Both the position numbers and the translations under genes were made by a program. Below the pieces are notes generated by a model that saw only the letters and a program-made list of their open reading frames with translations, was not told where the DNA came from and ran no database searches. This document shows, one piece after another, positions 53,716 through 64,000 of a stretch of 64,000 bases of DNA (positions within the stretch are counted from its first letter, which is position 1; each line of letters begins with the position of its first letter). The DNA comes from Mycolicibacterium komanii (lineage in GTDB: Bacteria; Actinomycetota; Actinomycetes; Mycobacteriales; Mycobacteriaceae): NCBI RefSeq assembly GCF_001050035.1, contig NZ_CVTA01000055.1, positions 1 through 64,000 of the forward strand, written 5' to 3'.

Positions 53716-55821
53716 GTGGCACAGAAGGACGTGCTTACCGACCTGAACAAGGTCCGCAACATCGGCATCATGGCTCACATCGATGCCGGCAAGACGACGA
53801 CGACCGAACGCATCCTGTACTACACCGGCGTCAACTACAAGATCGGTGAGACGCACGACGGCGCTTCGACCACGGACTGGATGGAGCAGGAGCAGGAGCG
53901 GGGGATCACCATCACCTCCGCGGCCGTCACGTGCTTCTGGAACGACAACCAGATCAACATCATCGACACCCCCGGCCACGTCGACTTCACCGTCGAGGTG
54001 GAGCGCAGCCTGCGCGTGCTCGACGGTGCGGTGGCCGTCTTCGACGGCAAGGAAGGCGTCGAGCCGCAGTCCGAGCAGGTCTGGCGTCAGGCCGACAAGT
54101 ACGACGTGCCGCGCATCTGCTTCGTCAACAAGATGGACAAGCTCGGCGCGGACTTCTACTTCACCGTGCGCACCATCGAGGAGCGCCTCGGCGCCCAGCC
54201 GCTGGTGATCCAGCTGCCGATCGGCGCGGAGAACGACTTCATCGGCATCGTCGACCTGGTCGAGATGAAGGCCAAGGTGTGGCGCGGCGAGACCGCCCTC
54301 GGCGAGAAGTACGAGGTCGAGGACATCCCGGCCGAGCTCGCCGAGCAGGCCGAGGAGTACCGCACCAAGCTGCTCGAGACGGTCGCCGAGACCGACGAGG
54401 AGCTGCTGGATAAGTACGTCGGCGGCGAGGAGCTCACCGTTGCCGAGATCAAGGCGGCGATCCGCAAGCTGACCGTCAACTCCGAGCTGTACCCGGTGCT
54501 CTGCGGCAGCGCGTTCAAGAACAAGGGCGTGCAGCCCATGCTCGACGCGGTCATCGACTACCTGCCGTCGCCGTTGGACGTCGAATCCGTGCAGGGACAT
54601 GTGCCCGGCAAGGAAGACGAGGTCATCAGCCGCAAGCCGTCGGTCGACGAGCCGTTCTCGGCGCTGGCGTTCAAGATCGCCGTGCACCCGTTCTTCGGCA
54701 AGCTGACCTACGTGCGCGTCTACTCCGGCACGGTCGAGTCCGGCTCCCAGGTGATCAACTCCACCAAGGGCAAGAAGGAGCGGCTGGGCAAGCTGTTCCA
54801 GATGCACGCCAACAAGGAGAACCCGGTTGAACGGGCCTCCGCGGGGCACATCTACGCCGTGATCGGCCTGAAGGACACCACCACCGGTGACACCCTGTCC
54901 GACGCCAACGAGCAGATCGTGCTCGAGTCGATGACGTTCCCGGACCCGGTCATCGAGGTGGCCATCGAGCCGAAGACGAAGAGCGACCAGGAGAAGCTCG
55001 GCACAGCGATCCAGAAGCTGGCCGAGGAGGACCCGACGTTCAAGGTCCACCTGGACCAGGAGACCGGCCAGACCGTCATCGGCGGCATGGGCGAGCTTCA
55101 CCTCGACATCCTCGTCGACCGGATGAAGCGCGAGTTCAAGGTCGAGGCCAACGTCGGCAAGCCGCAGGTGGCCTACCGCGAGACGATCAAGCGCAAGGTC
55201 GAAAAGGTCGAGTACACCCACAAGAAGCAGACGGGTGGCTCCGGCCAGTTCGCCAAGGTGCTCATCGATCTCGAGCCGTTCACCGGCGAGGACGGGGCAA
55301 CCTACGAATTCGAGAACAAGGTCACCGGTGGTCGCATCCCGCGCGAGTACATCCCGTCGGTGGATGCCGGCGCCCAGGACGCGATGCAGTACGGCGTGCT
55401 GGCGGGCTACCCGCTGGTGAACCTCAAGGTGACTCTGCTCGACGGTGCCTACCACGAGGTGGACTCGTCGGAAATGGCGTTCAAAGTTGCGGGTTCACAG
55501 GTGCTGAAGAAGGCCGCGCAGGCGGCCCAGCCCGTGATCCTCGAGCCGATCATGGCGGTCGAAGTGACCACACCCGAGGACTACATGGGTGACGTGATCG
55601 GTGACCTGAACTCCCGCCGTGGTCAGATCCAGGCCATGGAGGAGCGATCGGGTGCCCGCGTCGTCAAGGCGCAGGTACCGCTGTCGGAGATGTTCGGCTA
55701 CGTCGGAGACCTTCGGTCGAAGACCCAGGGCCGGGCAAACTACTCCATGGTGTTCGACTCGTACGCCGAGGTTCCGGCGGCCGTGTCGAAGGAGATCATC
55801 GCGAAGGCGACGGGTCAGTGA
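53716..55821 (+). CDS. fusA: Elongation factor G
   Basis: A 701-residue translocation GTPase. Seen: G1 AHIDAGKTT (residues 20-28), G2 RGITITSA, G3 DTPGHVDF, G4 NKMD and a complete domain II-V region ([25 protein letters not shown]; ending EIIAKATGQ). It acts with L7/L12 and L11, also encoded here. GTG start at 53716 with an AGAGAGAAG site. tuf follows after 165 bases. Confidence 0.98.
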   Translation: MAQKDVLTDLNKVRNIGIMAHIDAGKTTTTERILYYTGVNYKIGETHDGASTTDWMEQEQERGITITSAAVTCFWNDNQINIIDTPGHVDFTVEVERSLRVLDGAVAVFDGKEGVEPQSEQVWRQADKYDVPRICFVNKMDKLGADFYFTVRTIEERLGAQPLVIQLPIGAENDFIGIVDLVEMKAKVWRGETALGEKYEVEDIPAELAEQAEEYRTKLLETVAETDEELLDKYVGGEELTVAEIKAAIRKLTVNSELYPVLCGSAFKNKGVQPMLDAVIDYLPSPLDVESVQGHVPGKEDEVISRKPSVDEPFSALAFKIAVHPFFGKLTYVRVYSGTVESGSQVINSTKGKKERLGKLFQMHANKENPVERASAGHIYAVIGLKDTTTGDTLSDANEQIVLESMTFPDPVIEVAIEPKTKSDQEKLGTAIQKLAEEDPTFKVHLDQETGQTVIGGMGELHLDILVDRMKREFKVEANVGKPQVAYRETIKRKVEKVEYTHKKQTGGSGQFAKVLIDLEPFTGEDGATYEFENKVTGGRIPREYIPSVDAGAQDAMQYGVLAGYPLVNLKVTLLDGAYHEVDSSEMAFKVAGSQVLKKAAQAAQPVILEPIMAVEVTTPEDYMGDVIGDLNSRRGQIQAMEERSGARVVKAQVPLSEMFGYVGDLRSKTQGRANYSMVFDSYAEVPAAVSKEIIAKATGQ

Positions 55822-55986
55822 GAATCGAGGGCCGCCAGGCCCGAGGATCGGAGCTGAGCCGGAGCCGAGCCATGAATGGCGCTAAGGCAACCGGGCAGTA
55901 GCCCCGGTTGCTCTGCGGCGACAAACAACTGCAAAGATCAACACACTGCTTAACCAAGCACCAACACAGTCCAGGAGGACCACACA

Positions 55987-57177
55987 GTGGCGAAGGCGAA
56001 GTTCGAGCGGACGAAGCCGCACGTCAACATCGGGACCATTGGTCACGTTGACCACGGCAAGACGACGCTGACCGCAGCAATCACCAAGGTGCTGCACGAC
56101 AAGTTTCCCGAGTTGAACGAGTCGCGCGCATTCGACCAGATCGACAATGCGCCTGAGGAGCGTCAGCGCGGCATCACGATCAACATCTCCCACGTGGAGT
56201 ACCAGACCGACAAGCGCCACTACGCGCACGTCGACGCCCCCGGTCACGCCGACTACATCAAGAACATGATCACCGGCGCCGCCCAGATGGATGGCGCGAT
56301 CCTGGTGGTCGCGGCGACCGACGGCCCGATGCCGCAGACGCGTGAGCACGTGCTGCTCGCCCGCCAGGTGGGCGTGCCCTACATCCTGGTCGCGTTGAAC
56401 AAGGCCGACGCGGTCGACGACGAGGAGCTCATCGAGCTCGTCGAGATGGAGGTCCGCGAGCTGCTGGCCGCCCAGGAGTTCGACGAGGACGCCCCGGTCA
56501 TCCGCGTGTCGGCGCTCAAGGCGCTCGAGGGTGACGAGAAGTGGGTCAAGTCCGTCGAGGAGCTCATGGAGGCCGTCGACGAGTCGATCCCGGACCCGGT
56601 CCGCGAAACCGACAAGCCGTTCCTGATGCCCGTCGAGGACGTCTTCACGATCACCGGCCGCGGCACCGTGGTCACCGGTCGCGTCGAGCGTGGCGTGATC
56701 AACGTGAACGAGGAAGTCGAGATCGTCGGCATCCGCCCCGACACCACCAAGACCACGGTCACCGGTGTCGAGATGTTCCGCAAGCTGCTCGACCAGGGCC
56801 AGGCCGGCGACAACGTCGGTCTGCTGCTGCGCGGCATCAAGCGCGAGGACGTCGAGCGCGGTCAGGTCGTCGTGAAGCCCGGCACCACCACGCCGCACAC
56901 CGAGTTCGAGGGCCAGGTCTACATCCTGTCCAAGGACGAGGGCGGCCGGCACACGCCGTTCTTCAACAACTACCGTCCGCAGTTCTACTTCCGTACCACG
57001 GACGTGACCGGCGTGGTGACGCTGCCGGAGGGCACCGAGATGGTGATGCCCGGTGACAACACCGACATCTCCGTCAAGCTCATCCAGCCCGTCGCCATGG
57101 ACGAGGGTCTGCGCTTCGCGATTCGCGAGGGCGGCCGTACCGTCGGCGCTGGCCGGGTCACGAAGATCATCAAGTAG
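55987..57177 (+). CDS. tuf: Elongation factor Tu
   Basis: A 396-residue aminoacyl-tRNA carrier GTPase. Seen: G1 GHVDHGKT (residues 19-26), G2 RGITINIS, G3 DAPGHADY, G4 NKADAVDD and the C-terminal beta barrels ending [13 protein letters not shown] purine-rich AGGAGGACC site precedes the GTG. It is the last gene of the str operon and is followed by a long-stem terminator. Confidence 0.98.
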   Translation: MAKAKFERTKPHVNIGTIGHVDHGKTTLTAAITKVLHDKFPELNESRAFDQIDNAPEERQRGITINISHVEYQTDKRHYAHVDAPGHADYIKNMITGAAQMDGAILVVAATDGPMPQTREHVLLARQVGVPYILVALNKADAVDDEELIELVEMEVRELLAAQEFDEDAPVIRVSALKALEGDEKWVKSVEELMEAVDESIPDPVRETDKPFLMPVEDVFTITGRGTVVTGRVERGVINVNEEVEIVGIRPDTTKTTVTGVEMFRKLLDQGQAGDNVGLLLRGIKREDVERGQVVVKPGTTTPHTEFEGQVYILSKDEGGRHTPFFNNYRPQFYFRTTDVTGVVTLPEGTEMVMPGDNTDISVKLIQPVAMDEGLRFAIREGGRTVGAGRVTKIIK

Positions 57178-57187
57178 TACCTGCTGC

Positions 57188-57227
57188 AAAGCGGCGCTCA
57201 CCTTCGGGTGGGCGCCGCTTTCGTTTT
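57188..57227 (+). terminator. Intrinsic terminator after tuf
   Basis: AAAGCGGCGC-T-CACC (57188-57202) pairs with GGTG-G-GCGCCGCTTT (57207-57221): a 15-bp stem with one T-G wobble around a TTCG loop, followed by CGTTTT. It lies 10 bases after the tuf stop and closes the str operon. Confidence 0.95.
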
Positions 57228-57327
57228 CCCGCGAGCGCGCCCCATGACGGCCTCTCGTAACATCCATGGCCGCCGCGACGATGTACTTCGCGTATGCCCT
57301 GGTCGGGCGAAGAAGGGTAAGGGTTTC

Positions 57328-58200
57328 ATGTTGGGTCGTCTCACCACGCTCGCCAGCGCCGCCGCTATCGCGGGTGCCACATTCGCGGGTCTGTCCACAG
57401 CCACGGCTCAGGCCGCTCCCGGCTGCCCGGATGTGCACTGGTTCGGAGCGGCGGGATCGGGACAGCGTGACGGCGACTTGACCTCGAACGCCGGCATGGG
57501 CGACGACATCTATCAGTCCTACCTCGACGTGCAGCAGTTGGTGACCGCCGACGGTCGCACGATGACGGCCGAGGCCGTCGAGTACCCCGCTGTCCCGGTG
57601 CCCGATGACGACGGCGGCGTCAGGGAGTGGCTCGGCTTCATGGGCAGCGTCGACGCCGGCGCGACCGCGCTCGAGTCGCAATACACGGCGTTCACCCAGC
57701 GTTGCCCGGAATCGAAGGTCGTGCTCGCCGGCTACTCGCAGGGCGCGATGGTGGTGCACCGCAATCTGCACGCGGCCGGGACCAACCCGAACGTGGTGGC
57801 CGCGCTGCTCATCGCCGACGGTGACCGCCTGCCCGCCGACCCGACCATCAACATCGGCTCGGTCACCAGCGTCCCGGGCGCAGGAAAGGGAGTCGCTCAG
57901 GACTGGCCGATCCTCGCGCACGCACCTGCGCCGCTGCCGCCCGCGATCGGCGCCCGCACGATCAGCGTCTGCGAACTCAACGATGCGGTCTGCGACTACG
58001 ACCCCGACGCCGAAGAAGTGTCGAAGGTTTCGACGCTCATCCACACCAGCTACACGAGGGCCTCCAGCGGGTACCGCTGGACTCGGCCGCTGTATCAGCT
58101 CATCGGACCCGCAACGGTGACGCCGCAGGCGCCCGATGCGCTTCCGATCACCCCGCTGGCCGCGGCGACACCGACGGAAGCGACGGCCCCGACCGGGTAG
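57328..58200 (+). CDS. Secreted cutinase-family esterase
   Basis: A 290-residue secreted serine esterase of the cutinase-like family. Signal peptide to about ATAQAAP (residue 30), then CPDVHWFGAAGSGQRDGD as at the start of mycobacterial cutinases. Nucleophile elbow AGYSQGAMV with Ser137; CELNDAVCDYD likely holds the catalytic Asp and the His is in STLIHTSY. The ATG at 57328 has an AAGGGTAAGGG site; an in-frame extension to 57208 overlaps the tuf terminator. The 3' end overlaps the convergent MFS gene by 53 bases. Confidence 0.9.
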   Translation: MLGRLTTLASAAAIAGATFAGLSTATAQAAPGCPDVHWFGAAGSGQRDGDLTSNAGMGDDIYQSYLDVQQLVTADGRTMTAEAVEYPAVPVPDDDGGVREWLGFMGSVDAGATALESQYTAFTQRCPESKVVLAGYSQGAMVVHRNLHAAGTNPNVVAALLIADGDRLPADPTINIGSVTSVPGAGKGVAQDWPILAHAPAPLPPAIGARTISVCELNDAVCDYDPDAEEVSKVSTLIHTSYTRASSGYRWTRPLYQLIGPATVTPQAPDALPITPLAAATPTEATAPTG

Positions 58201-59558
58201 CCGCCCGTCGGGCGACCCACAGCACGACCGGTCCGGCGGCGAGGAGCATCACCGCCAGCGCCGCAAGGATCCAATCGATTGCCTCAGCGCCCGGTGTTCC
58301 GTTGCGCTGCAACATCTCCAGCACAGTCGACGCGACCGCCACGCCGACGCCGGCCAGCGACACCAGCACGGTCAGCGTGATCCCGGCGGCTTCGCCGGCT
58401 CGTTCCGGACGCACCACCGCTTGCGTCGCGACGGTGGTGAATGCATAGACCAGACCCAGCGTCAGCCCGCACACACTGAGGGCGACGAGGTAGGGCACCC
58501 AGTCCCGCGATACCGCGACGGCGCCGAGGCCGAGCGCAGCGACGACCGTGGTCGTACCCATGACCGCCGCCGGCGAGCGTCGAGTGCCGAGCCTGCCCGC
58601 CAGTACACCGCCGATCGCCGCGCCCGCCGATGGGCCGAGGAACGCCAGTCCCGCGGTCAACGGGTCGAGTCCCCGGACGTCTTGCAGGAACACCGTCGAC
58701 AAGAAGATGGTCACCGCGTAAGCGACGTTCGCGACGGCGCCCGCCACCACCAGGATCGTGAATCTCGCGTTGTGGACGAGGGACAGATCGACCAACGGCC
58801 ACCGGACCCTGGTCTCGACGACGACGAACGCGGCCAATGCGAGAAGCGAACCCGGCGAACGCGACGATCGTCGACACCGACAACCAACCCCAGCCTGGCG
58901 CGCGATCGAAGGTCAACGTGAACAATCCGATCCCGACGCTGATCAACGCCAGCCCCGCCGTATCGATGCGCCGGGGCGCCGACTCGTCGAACGATTCGGC
59001 GACGACGCGCGCCCCAATGGCGAGCGACGCCACGGTGAGTGGCACGTTCAACCAGAAGATCCATCGCCAGCCGACGGTGTCGGTCAGCAACCCGCCGACG
59101 AGGGGGCCGGCCGCATTGCCCAAAGCCGCTATGCCATAGGCCAATCCGATCGACCGGCCGGCTTTCGCAACGCCGTACGCGTTGGTCAGCACACTCACCG
59201 ACACCGGAAAGACCAGCGCCGCACCCAAACCCTGCGCCATCCGGAAGGCGATCAGCACGCCGAGGGTCGGCGCCACCGCGCACGCCACCGAGGCGGCGCC
59301 GAACAATGCGACCCCGGCGAGCAGCGTTCGGCGACGACCGAACATGTCACCGATGCGACCCGCGGGAACCATGAACGCGCCCAAGGCCAGCATGTAAACG
59401 CTGACGACCCACTGCAGGTCGGTTGCCGTGGTGCCGAACTCGATCGCGATGCGCGGGACGGCGAGGTTCATCGCGAAGTAGTCGATCTGCACACAGAACA
59501 ACGCCAGCGCGACGGCAGCCACGGTCCACCCCGACCGCGACTTCTGCACCGACGTCAT
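58148..59558 (-). pseudogene. Frameshifted DHA2-type MFS exporter
   Basis: Two reading frames on the minus strand together encode one 14-helix drug:H+ antiporter of the EmrB/QacA type, about 470 residues. The N-terminal part (59558 to about 58845) has FAMNLAVPRIAIEFGTTATD, the motif GRIGDMFGRRRTLL and the motif-C-like LGNAAGPLVGGLL; it ends in SVSTIVAFAGFA and then breaks. The rest (helices from about LALAAFVVVETRVRWPLVD to the C-terminus) is in another frame starting near 58843. One extra T at 58844-58845 accounts for the break; removing it joins ...AGFA to LALAAFVV. Either a real recent frameshift or a sequence error. The C-terminal end overlaps the cutinase gene. Confidence 0.8.
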
Positions 59559-59632
59559 CGCACGACGATACGGCTCACCGACGGGCGATTGGCGCTAATC
59601 TGACACGCAGGTCAGGCGGTGACGACGGGAGC

Positions 59633-60481
59633 GTGACGGGCATGTTGTGGCGTTACATCAAGGTTCAAGCATTCGTGCTGTTGTGTGGCATCGTCGGGCC
59701 GATCTTCCTGGTCATCTACTTCGCCTCGGGCGCCGATCCGATGATGAAGTGGATGTTCTGGGCCGGGCTGCTGATCACCGCCGCCGATGTACTGATCGCC
59801 CTGGCGATCACGGCCGGGGGAGCCCGATCGGCGGCCAGGACCGCCGCGCTCGAGCAGACCGGAGTCCTGGCGCTGGCTCAGGTCACCGGTATTCACGAAA
59901 CCGGCACTCGGATCAACGAACAGCCGCTGGTGAAGCTCGACCTGCAGATCTCCGGGCCCGGTATCGCACCGTTCGCCAGCCAGGATAGGGTGATCGCCTC
60001 GATCTCCAGGCTGCCGATGATCACCAACCGAAAGCTGGTCGCGCTGGTCGACCCGATGACCAACCAGTATCAGATCGATTGGGAGCGAAGCAGTTTGGTG
60101 AGCGGAATGATGCCCGCCAACTTCACCATCGCCGAGGACAACCGGACCTACGACCTGACCGGTCAGACGGAGCCGCTGATGGAGATCCTGCACATCCTCA
60201 AAGCGAACAACATCGGGCTCAACAACATGATCGACTTGAGGTCGAATCCCGTTGCACGTCAGCAGGTTCAGCAGGTTGTGCGTCGGGCGGCGGCCACCCA
60301 GCAGACACCGGCCGGCACAGCCCCGCCACCTGCCGCGGCACCGACCGCAGCCCCTTCGGTCGCGCCCCCGGAACCGTCGACCGCTCAGCGCCTCCAGGAA
60401 CTCGAGACGCTGCGCGCGATGGGTTCGATCTCCGAGGACGAATACACGACGAAGCGCCAGCAGATAATCGCTGACCTCTAG
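59633..60481 (+). CDS. Membrane protein with C-terminal SHOCT domain
   Basis: A 282-residue protein with two N-terminal membrane helices (about residues 12-35 and 43-65), a soluble beta-rich middle (residues 90-190, with LVKLDLQISGPG), a Pro/Ala-rich linker and a C-terminal short SHOCT motif (RLQELETLRAMGSISEDEYTTKRQQII, oligomerisation domain). The GTG at 59633 or the ATG at 59642 may be the start. Function unknown; SHOCT proteins of this layout are common in actinobacteria. Confidence 0.78.
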   Translation: MTGMLWRYIKVQAFVLLCGIVGPIFLVIYFASGADPMMKWMFWAGLLITAADVLIALAITAGGARSAARTAALEQTGVLALAQVTGIHETGTRINEQPLVKLDLQISGPGIAPFASQDRVIASISRLPMITNRKLVALVDPMTNQYQIDWERSSLVSGMMPANFTIAEDNRTYDLTGQTEPLMEILHILKANNIGLNNMIDLRSNPVARQQVQQVVRRAAATQQTPAGTAPPPAAAPTAAPSVAPPEPSTAQRLQELETLRAMGSISEDEYTTKRQQIIADL

Positions 60482-60555
60482 CTTTTCGTCCTCGAGTTCG
60501 TCGCGGGCTGATACCGTTTCCCCGTGCCGCATCGCGCCCCCGCGGGGGTGCTGCC

Positions 60556-62040
60556 GTGACGGACTCGCTGGAGCAAAGGGCGATTCGAAGTCCGTCGCTA
60601 CCCGATGCCATCATTCCGCTGGTCGCGCTGACCGTGCTGATCGGCAGCTCCATAGCGCTTTTCGGGTTGGACGCCCTCGACGGGCCCATCCAGGTGGCGC
60701 TGGTGTTGTGCTGCGCCGTCGCGGCCTTGATCGCGCTGAAGAACGGGCACCGTTGGAGCGCAGTGCAAGAGGCGGGCCAGGGCGCCCTGTCTTCGATCAC
60801 CAGCGCGTTGTTCATCCTGCTTGCTGTAGGCGCGCTGATCGGGACGTGGAATCTGTCCGGCACCATCCCGACGTTGGTGTATTACGGAATTCAGGTGCTC
60901 TCGCCGGGCTACTTCTACGTTGCCACCGCGGTCATCTGCGGTGTCGTGGCGATGTCGATCGGAAGTTCCTGGACGACAGCGGGAACGGTCGGCGTGGGCC
61001 TGGTCGGCATCGCGACGATGCTCGGGGTGTCGCCGGCCATCACCGCGGGTGCCGTGATCTCCGGGGCCTACCTGGGGGACAAGCTCTCACCGCTGTCGGA
61101 GACGACGATCCTGACCGCGCAGATGGTCAAAGTCGACCTCTACACACACATCCGTCATCAGGCGTGGACATCGGTGCCGGCGTTCGTGATCGCGGCGGTC
61201 GTGTTCACGATCCTGGGTCTCGCAGGCCCACCGCCGCTCGCCACCGTCGGCGAAGAAGTCGAACTCGCCAAGCTCAGCGAGATCTTCTCGATCACCCCGC
61301 TGAACCTTCTACCGCTGGCGATCCTCGTCTTCTTGTCCGTCCGCAAGGCGCCGGCGTCACTGGCTCTGCTGGCTGCTTCGTTGTGGGCCGGCGCCCAGGC
61401 CGTCGTCCTGCAACGCGATGTCGTCGACGGCTTCGTACGCGAGATCCACGGCAGCGCCGATGAGATCGTCGGATCGGTACAGGCGGTCTGGCGTGCGATG
61501 GCCAACGGCTTCACCATCGACTCGGGGATCGGCGAGATCGACCGGTTGCTGTCCCGCGGCGGTATGGACAGCATGCTGCTCACCATCTGGCTGATCATCG
61601 GCGCGGTGACGTTCGGTGCGCTGCTGGAGCAGTTCGGGCTGATCGACCGACTGGTGAACCCGTTGATCGCCGCCGCGAAATCAACGGGCCGACTATATCT
61701 TTCGGTGTTCGCCACCGGCATCGGGCTCAACATCGTCGCCGGCGATCAGTACATCGCGCTGGTGCTCCCCAGCCGCGTCTTCCGGCTCGAGTTCGAGAAA
61801 CGCGGGCTTGCACCGCAGAATCTTTCGCGGCTGGCTGCGGACAGCGGGACCGTGACATCGGCGCTCGTGCCGTGGAACTCGTGCGGCGCGTTCATGAGCG
61901 CGGTGCTCGGCGTGTCGACATTGGCATACCTGCCGTTCGCGGTCTTCAACATCGCCAGCCCGCTGCTCAGCGTGGCGTACGGCTACACGGGCTTCAAAGT
62001 TGTCAAGGCGTCATCCACCGAGGAAGCGGAAGCGACATGA
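60556..62040 (+). CDS. nhaC: Na+/H+ antiporter, NhaC family
   Basis: A 494-residue inner-membrane transporter with about 11-12 hydrophobic helices. Diagnostic NhaC features: AMSIGSSWTTAGTVGVGLVGI and ISGAYLGDKLSPLSETTILTA, plus FATGIGLNIVAGDQYIALVLPSR in the second half. GTG start at 60556. Its stop overlaps the ATG of the next gene by 4 bases (ATGA), so antiporter and amino-acid exchanger are translationally coupled. NhaC-type proteins usually exchange Na+ for H+; here the neighbours are arginine-deiminase genes. Confidence 0.88.
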   Translation: MTDSLEQRAIRSPSLPDAIIPLVALTVLIGSSIALFGLDALDGPIQVALVLCCAVAALIALKNGHRWSAVQEAGQGALSSITSALFILLAVGALIGTWNLSGTIPTLVYYGIQVLSPGYFYVATAVICGVVAMSIGSSWTTAGTVGVGLVGIATMLGVSPAITAGAVISGAYLGDKLSPLSETTILTAQMVKVDLYTHIRHQAWTSVPAFVIAAVVFTILGLAGPPPLATVGEEVELAKLSEIFSITPLNLLPLAILVFLSVRKAPASLALLAASLWAGAQAVVLQRDVVDGFVREIHGSADEIVGSVQAVWRAMANGFTIDSGIGEIDRLLSRGGMDSMLLTIWLIIGAVTFGALLEQFGLIDRLVNPLIAAAKSTGRLYLSVFATGIGLNIVAGDQYIALVLPSRVFRLEFEKRGLAPQNLSRLAADSGTVTSALVPWNSCGAFMSAVLGVSTLAYLPFAVFNIASPLLSVAYGYTGFKVVKASSTEEAEAT

Positions 62041-63485
62041 CCTCAGCCGAAACCCGCACCGAACAGGCCGAACAGAAGGTCAGCCTGCCGACCCTGACCG
62101 CGATGGTGGTCGGGTCGATGATCGGCTCGGGTGTCTTCCTGCTGCCGCGGCGCTTCGGCACTGAGACCGGTGTGCTCGGCGCGATCATCGCCTGGACCAT
62201 CGCAGGTTCCGGAATGTTGATGCTGGCCTTCGTGTTCCAGCGGCTGGCGGTCCGCAAGCCGGAGCTGAATGCCGGCATCTTCACCTACGCCAAGGCCGGT
62301 TTCGGGGATTACGTCGGGTTCAACTCGGCCATCGGCTATTGGGCGTCGGCCTGTGCGGGGAACGTCTCGTACTGGGTGCTGATCACGACGACGCTCAGCG
62401 CGGTGGTTCCGGCATTCGGCGCGGGCGACACCGTGCTGGCGGTAGTGGTGTCAGCCGTCGGGGTGTGGCTCTTCGCCGCGCTGGTCATGCGGGGGATCAA
62501 GGACGCCGCGGTGATCAACTACATCGTCACCGTCGCCAAGGTGCTACCGATCCTGGTGTTCATCGTGATCGCGATCGTGGCGTTCGAGGCCGGGGTGTTC
62601 GCGGACAACTTCTGGGGTGACGCCGGGGAATACTCGTTCTCCGCGATCTGGGATCAGGCCACGGGCACGATGCTGATCACCGTCTTCGTGTTCCTGGGCA
62701 TCGAGGGCGCCGCGGTGTACTCGCGCATGGCGCGCAGGCGCGAAGATGTCGGGCGGGCAACGGTGTTCGGCTTCCTCGGCGTGCTCAGCGTGTTCGCGAT
62801 GGTCACGCTGGTGTCCTACGGCGTGCTGCCGCAGAACGAGTTGGCGAATGTCGGCCAACCGTCCATGGCGGCGGTACTGGAATCCATCGTCGGTCCCTGG
62901 GGTTCGGTCTTCATCAAGGTCGGTGTGATCGTCTCGGTGCTGGGGGCCTACCTCGCATGGACGTTGATGGCCGCGGAGGTGCTGTTCATCCCCGCCAAGT
63001 CGGACGACATGCCGCGATTCCTGGCCCGGACCAACAGTCATGATGCCCCCGTCGCCGCGCTGGTCATGGCCGCGGCACTGATCACGCTCCTGCTCGTCGC
63101 GTTGCTGTTCGCCGCGGACGCACTCGATTTCATGTTGGACCTCACCGCCGCGCTGTCGCTGATCCCGTATCTGCTGGCGGCGGCGTACGCATTGAAGCTC
63201 ACGACCACGCGCGAGACGTACGAGGACGGCAGATCACTCGTCGGCGATATGAGCATTGCCGCCATCGCGACCGTGTACACCCTGTTCCTGGTCTACGCCG
63301 CGGGTATGGACAAACTGCTGCTGTCCTGCATCCTGTACGCCCCGGCGGCCGCTCTTTACTTTAAGGCCCGCCGGGAACGGGGCCTGCGCGTCTTCCGCCC
63401 CGCTGAGGCCGTCCTGTTCGGCGTGGTCGTGCTCGGCGCGGTCATCGCCGTGGTGTCGCTGTCAACCGGCGCGATCGAAATCTAG
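62037..63485 (+). CDS. APC-family basic amino-acid antiporter, ArcD-like
   Basis: A 482-residue APC-superfamily transporter with about 12-13 helices. Seen: the TM1 motif [19 protein letters not shown] typical of arginine/ornithine and arginine/agmatine antiporters, and [24 protein letters not shown]. It very probably exchanges arginine for ornithine across the membrane, supplying the arginine deiminase encoded 20 bases downstream. ATG at 62037 overlaps the nhaC stop. Confidence 0.88.
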   Translation: MTSAETRTEQAEQKVSLPTLTAMVVGSMIGSGVFLLPRRFGTETGVLGAIIAWTIAGSGMLMLAFVFQRLAVRKPELNAGIFTYAKAGFGDYVGFNSAIGYWASACAGNVSYWVLITTTLSAVVPAFGAGDTVLAVVVSAVGVWLFAALVMRGIKDAAVINYIVTVAKVLPILVFIVIAIVAFEAGVFADNFWGDAGEYSFSAIWDQATGTMLITVFVFLGIEGAAVYSRMARRREDVGRATVFGFLGVLSVFAMVTLVSYGVLPQNELANVGQPSMAAVLESIVGPWGSVFIKVGVIVSVLGAYLAWTLMAAEVLFIPAKSDDMPRFLARTNSHDAPVAALVMAAALITLLLVALLFAADALDFMLDLTAALSLIPYLLAAAYALKLTTTRETYEDGRSLVGDMSIAAIATVYTLFLVYAAGMDKLLLSCILYAPAAALYFKARRERGLRVFRPAEAVLFGVVVLGAVIAVVSLSTGAIEI

Positions 63486-63505
63486 TGCACACGAGAGGAA
63501 TCGAA

Positions 63506-64000
63506 GTGTCCAACCGATCTGCTGATTACGGCGTCCACTCCGAGGTGGGGAAGCTGCGCAAAGTGCTGGTCTGCTCGCCCGGTCTCGCGCACGAGCGCCT
63601 GACCCCGACCAACTGCGATGCGCTGTTGTTCGACGACGTGTTGTGGGTGCAGAACGCCCGACGTGACCACTTCGACTTCATCGACAAGATGCGCGAGCGC
63701 GACGTCGAGGTGGTCGAACTGCACGAGCTGCTCGCGGAGACGATGGCCGTCCCGGAGGCCAAGGCATGGTTGCTGGACCGCAAGATCGTGGCCAACGAGG
63801 TGGGACTCGGCCTGGTAGAGGACACGCGCGGCTTTCTGGACGAGCTGAAGCCCCAACGGCTGGCGGAGTTGCTGATCGGCGGTATGTCGATCCGCGACCT
63901 GCCGAGAGAACTGCACTCCGGCTACCGGTCGCTGGCGCGCGAAAACGCCGGGATCACCGAGTATTTGATGCCGCCGCTACCGAACACGCTGTACACCCGC
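63506..64000 (+). CDS. arcA: Arginine deiminase (5' part)
   Basis: The first 165 codons of an arginine deiminase, which hydrolyses L-arginine to citrulline and ammonia. Seen: [32 protein letters not shown] (substrate loop) and [20 protein letters not shown]. The GTG at 63506 has a GAGAGGAA site. The gene continues past the window; the active-site Cys and His lie outside. With the ArcD-like antiporter and NhaC it forms an arginine-catabolic or acid-resistance unit. Confidence 0.93.
   Translation, partial: MSNRSADYGVHSEVGKLRKVLVCSPGLAHERLTPTNCDALLFDDVLWVQNARRDHFDFIDKMRERDVEVVELHELLAETMAVPEAKAWLLDRKIVANEVGLGLVEDTRGFLDELKPQRLAELLIGGMSIRDLPRELHSGYRSLARENAGITEYLMPPLPNTLYTR

Overview
This window is a high-GC chromosomal segment of a mycobacterium, most likely an environmental or fast-growing Mycolicibacterium-type species. 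Gene order follows the M. tuberculosis secE-to-tuf block (about Rv0638 to Rv0685): secE-nusG-rplK-rplA, mycolic acid cyclopropane synthases, lipG, an ABC1 kinase, alpha-mannosidase, ROK kinase, rplJ-rplL, mkl, rpoB-rpoC, nfo, fadE8, echA4, a PaaX-like regulator, echA5, a DUF3060 pair, a TetR regulator, rpsL-rpsG-fusA-tuf. M. tuberculosis gene numbers are used from memory as a positional guide; no search was run.

Region by region. 1-2410: end of secE, then nusG, rplK and rplA, closed by a hairpin. 2632-10644: an accessory block absent from this place in M. tuberculosis, with a secreted PE-PPE-domain hydrolase, a compact dTDP-rhamnose operon (rmlA, rmlB and a fused rmlC-rmlD) and a large LuxR-type ATPase regulator. 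10743-18093: small hypothetical gene, two mycolate-modifying methyltransferases, two paralogous alpha/beta hydrolases, an ABC1 kinase, an MpaB/DUF2236 oxygenase and its divergent TetR regulator. 18104-21635: two DinB-fold genes divergent from a WYL regulator, a nucleotidyltransferase and an EEP-family hydrolase. 21694-27334: a tight operon of GH38 alpha-mannosidase, a small conserved protein and a ROK kinase. 27335-32282: rplJ-rplL with a structured leader, mkl, and a molybdopterin oxidoreductase carrying an in-frame palindromic insertion. 32341-34320: secreted alpha/beta hydrolase. 34321-42243: rpoB-rpoC with two candidate promoters and a strong terminator. 42357-45543: cation/Ca2+ antiporter, a 61-bp tandem repeat, endonuclease IV, PAP2 phosphatase. 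45607-49802: AidB-like acyl-CoA dehydrogenase, then two crotonases around a PaaX-like regulator. 49803-52464: two DUF3060 secreted proteins, two DUF3558-like lipoproteins and a TetR regulator; mmpS5-mmpL5-mmpR5, present here in M. tuberculosis, are missing. 52465-57221: str operon rpsL-rpsG-fusA-tuf with promoter and terminator. 57328-64000: secreted cutinase, a frameshifted MFS exporter, a SHOCT membrane protein, and an operon of NhaC antiporter, APC amino-acid antiporter and arginine deiminase (cut by the window end).

Functionally the window mixes core transcription and translation machinery with cell-envelope genes (mycolate modification, rhamnose donor synthesis, Mce ATPase, mannosidase, secreted esterases). 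No CRISPR array, transposase, prophage, tRNA or rRNA was seen. The most unusual items are the inserted rml cassette with its RmlC-RmlD fusion, the in-frame repeat insertion in the oxidoreductase, the 61-bp tandem hairpin repeat, clean operator palindromes in two divergent regulator intergenes, and a His replacing the usual Glu in the ROK kinase sugar-site motif.
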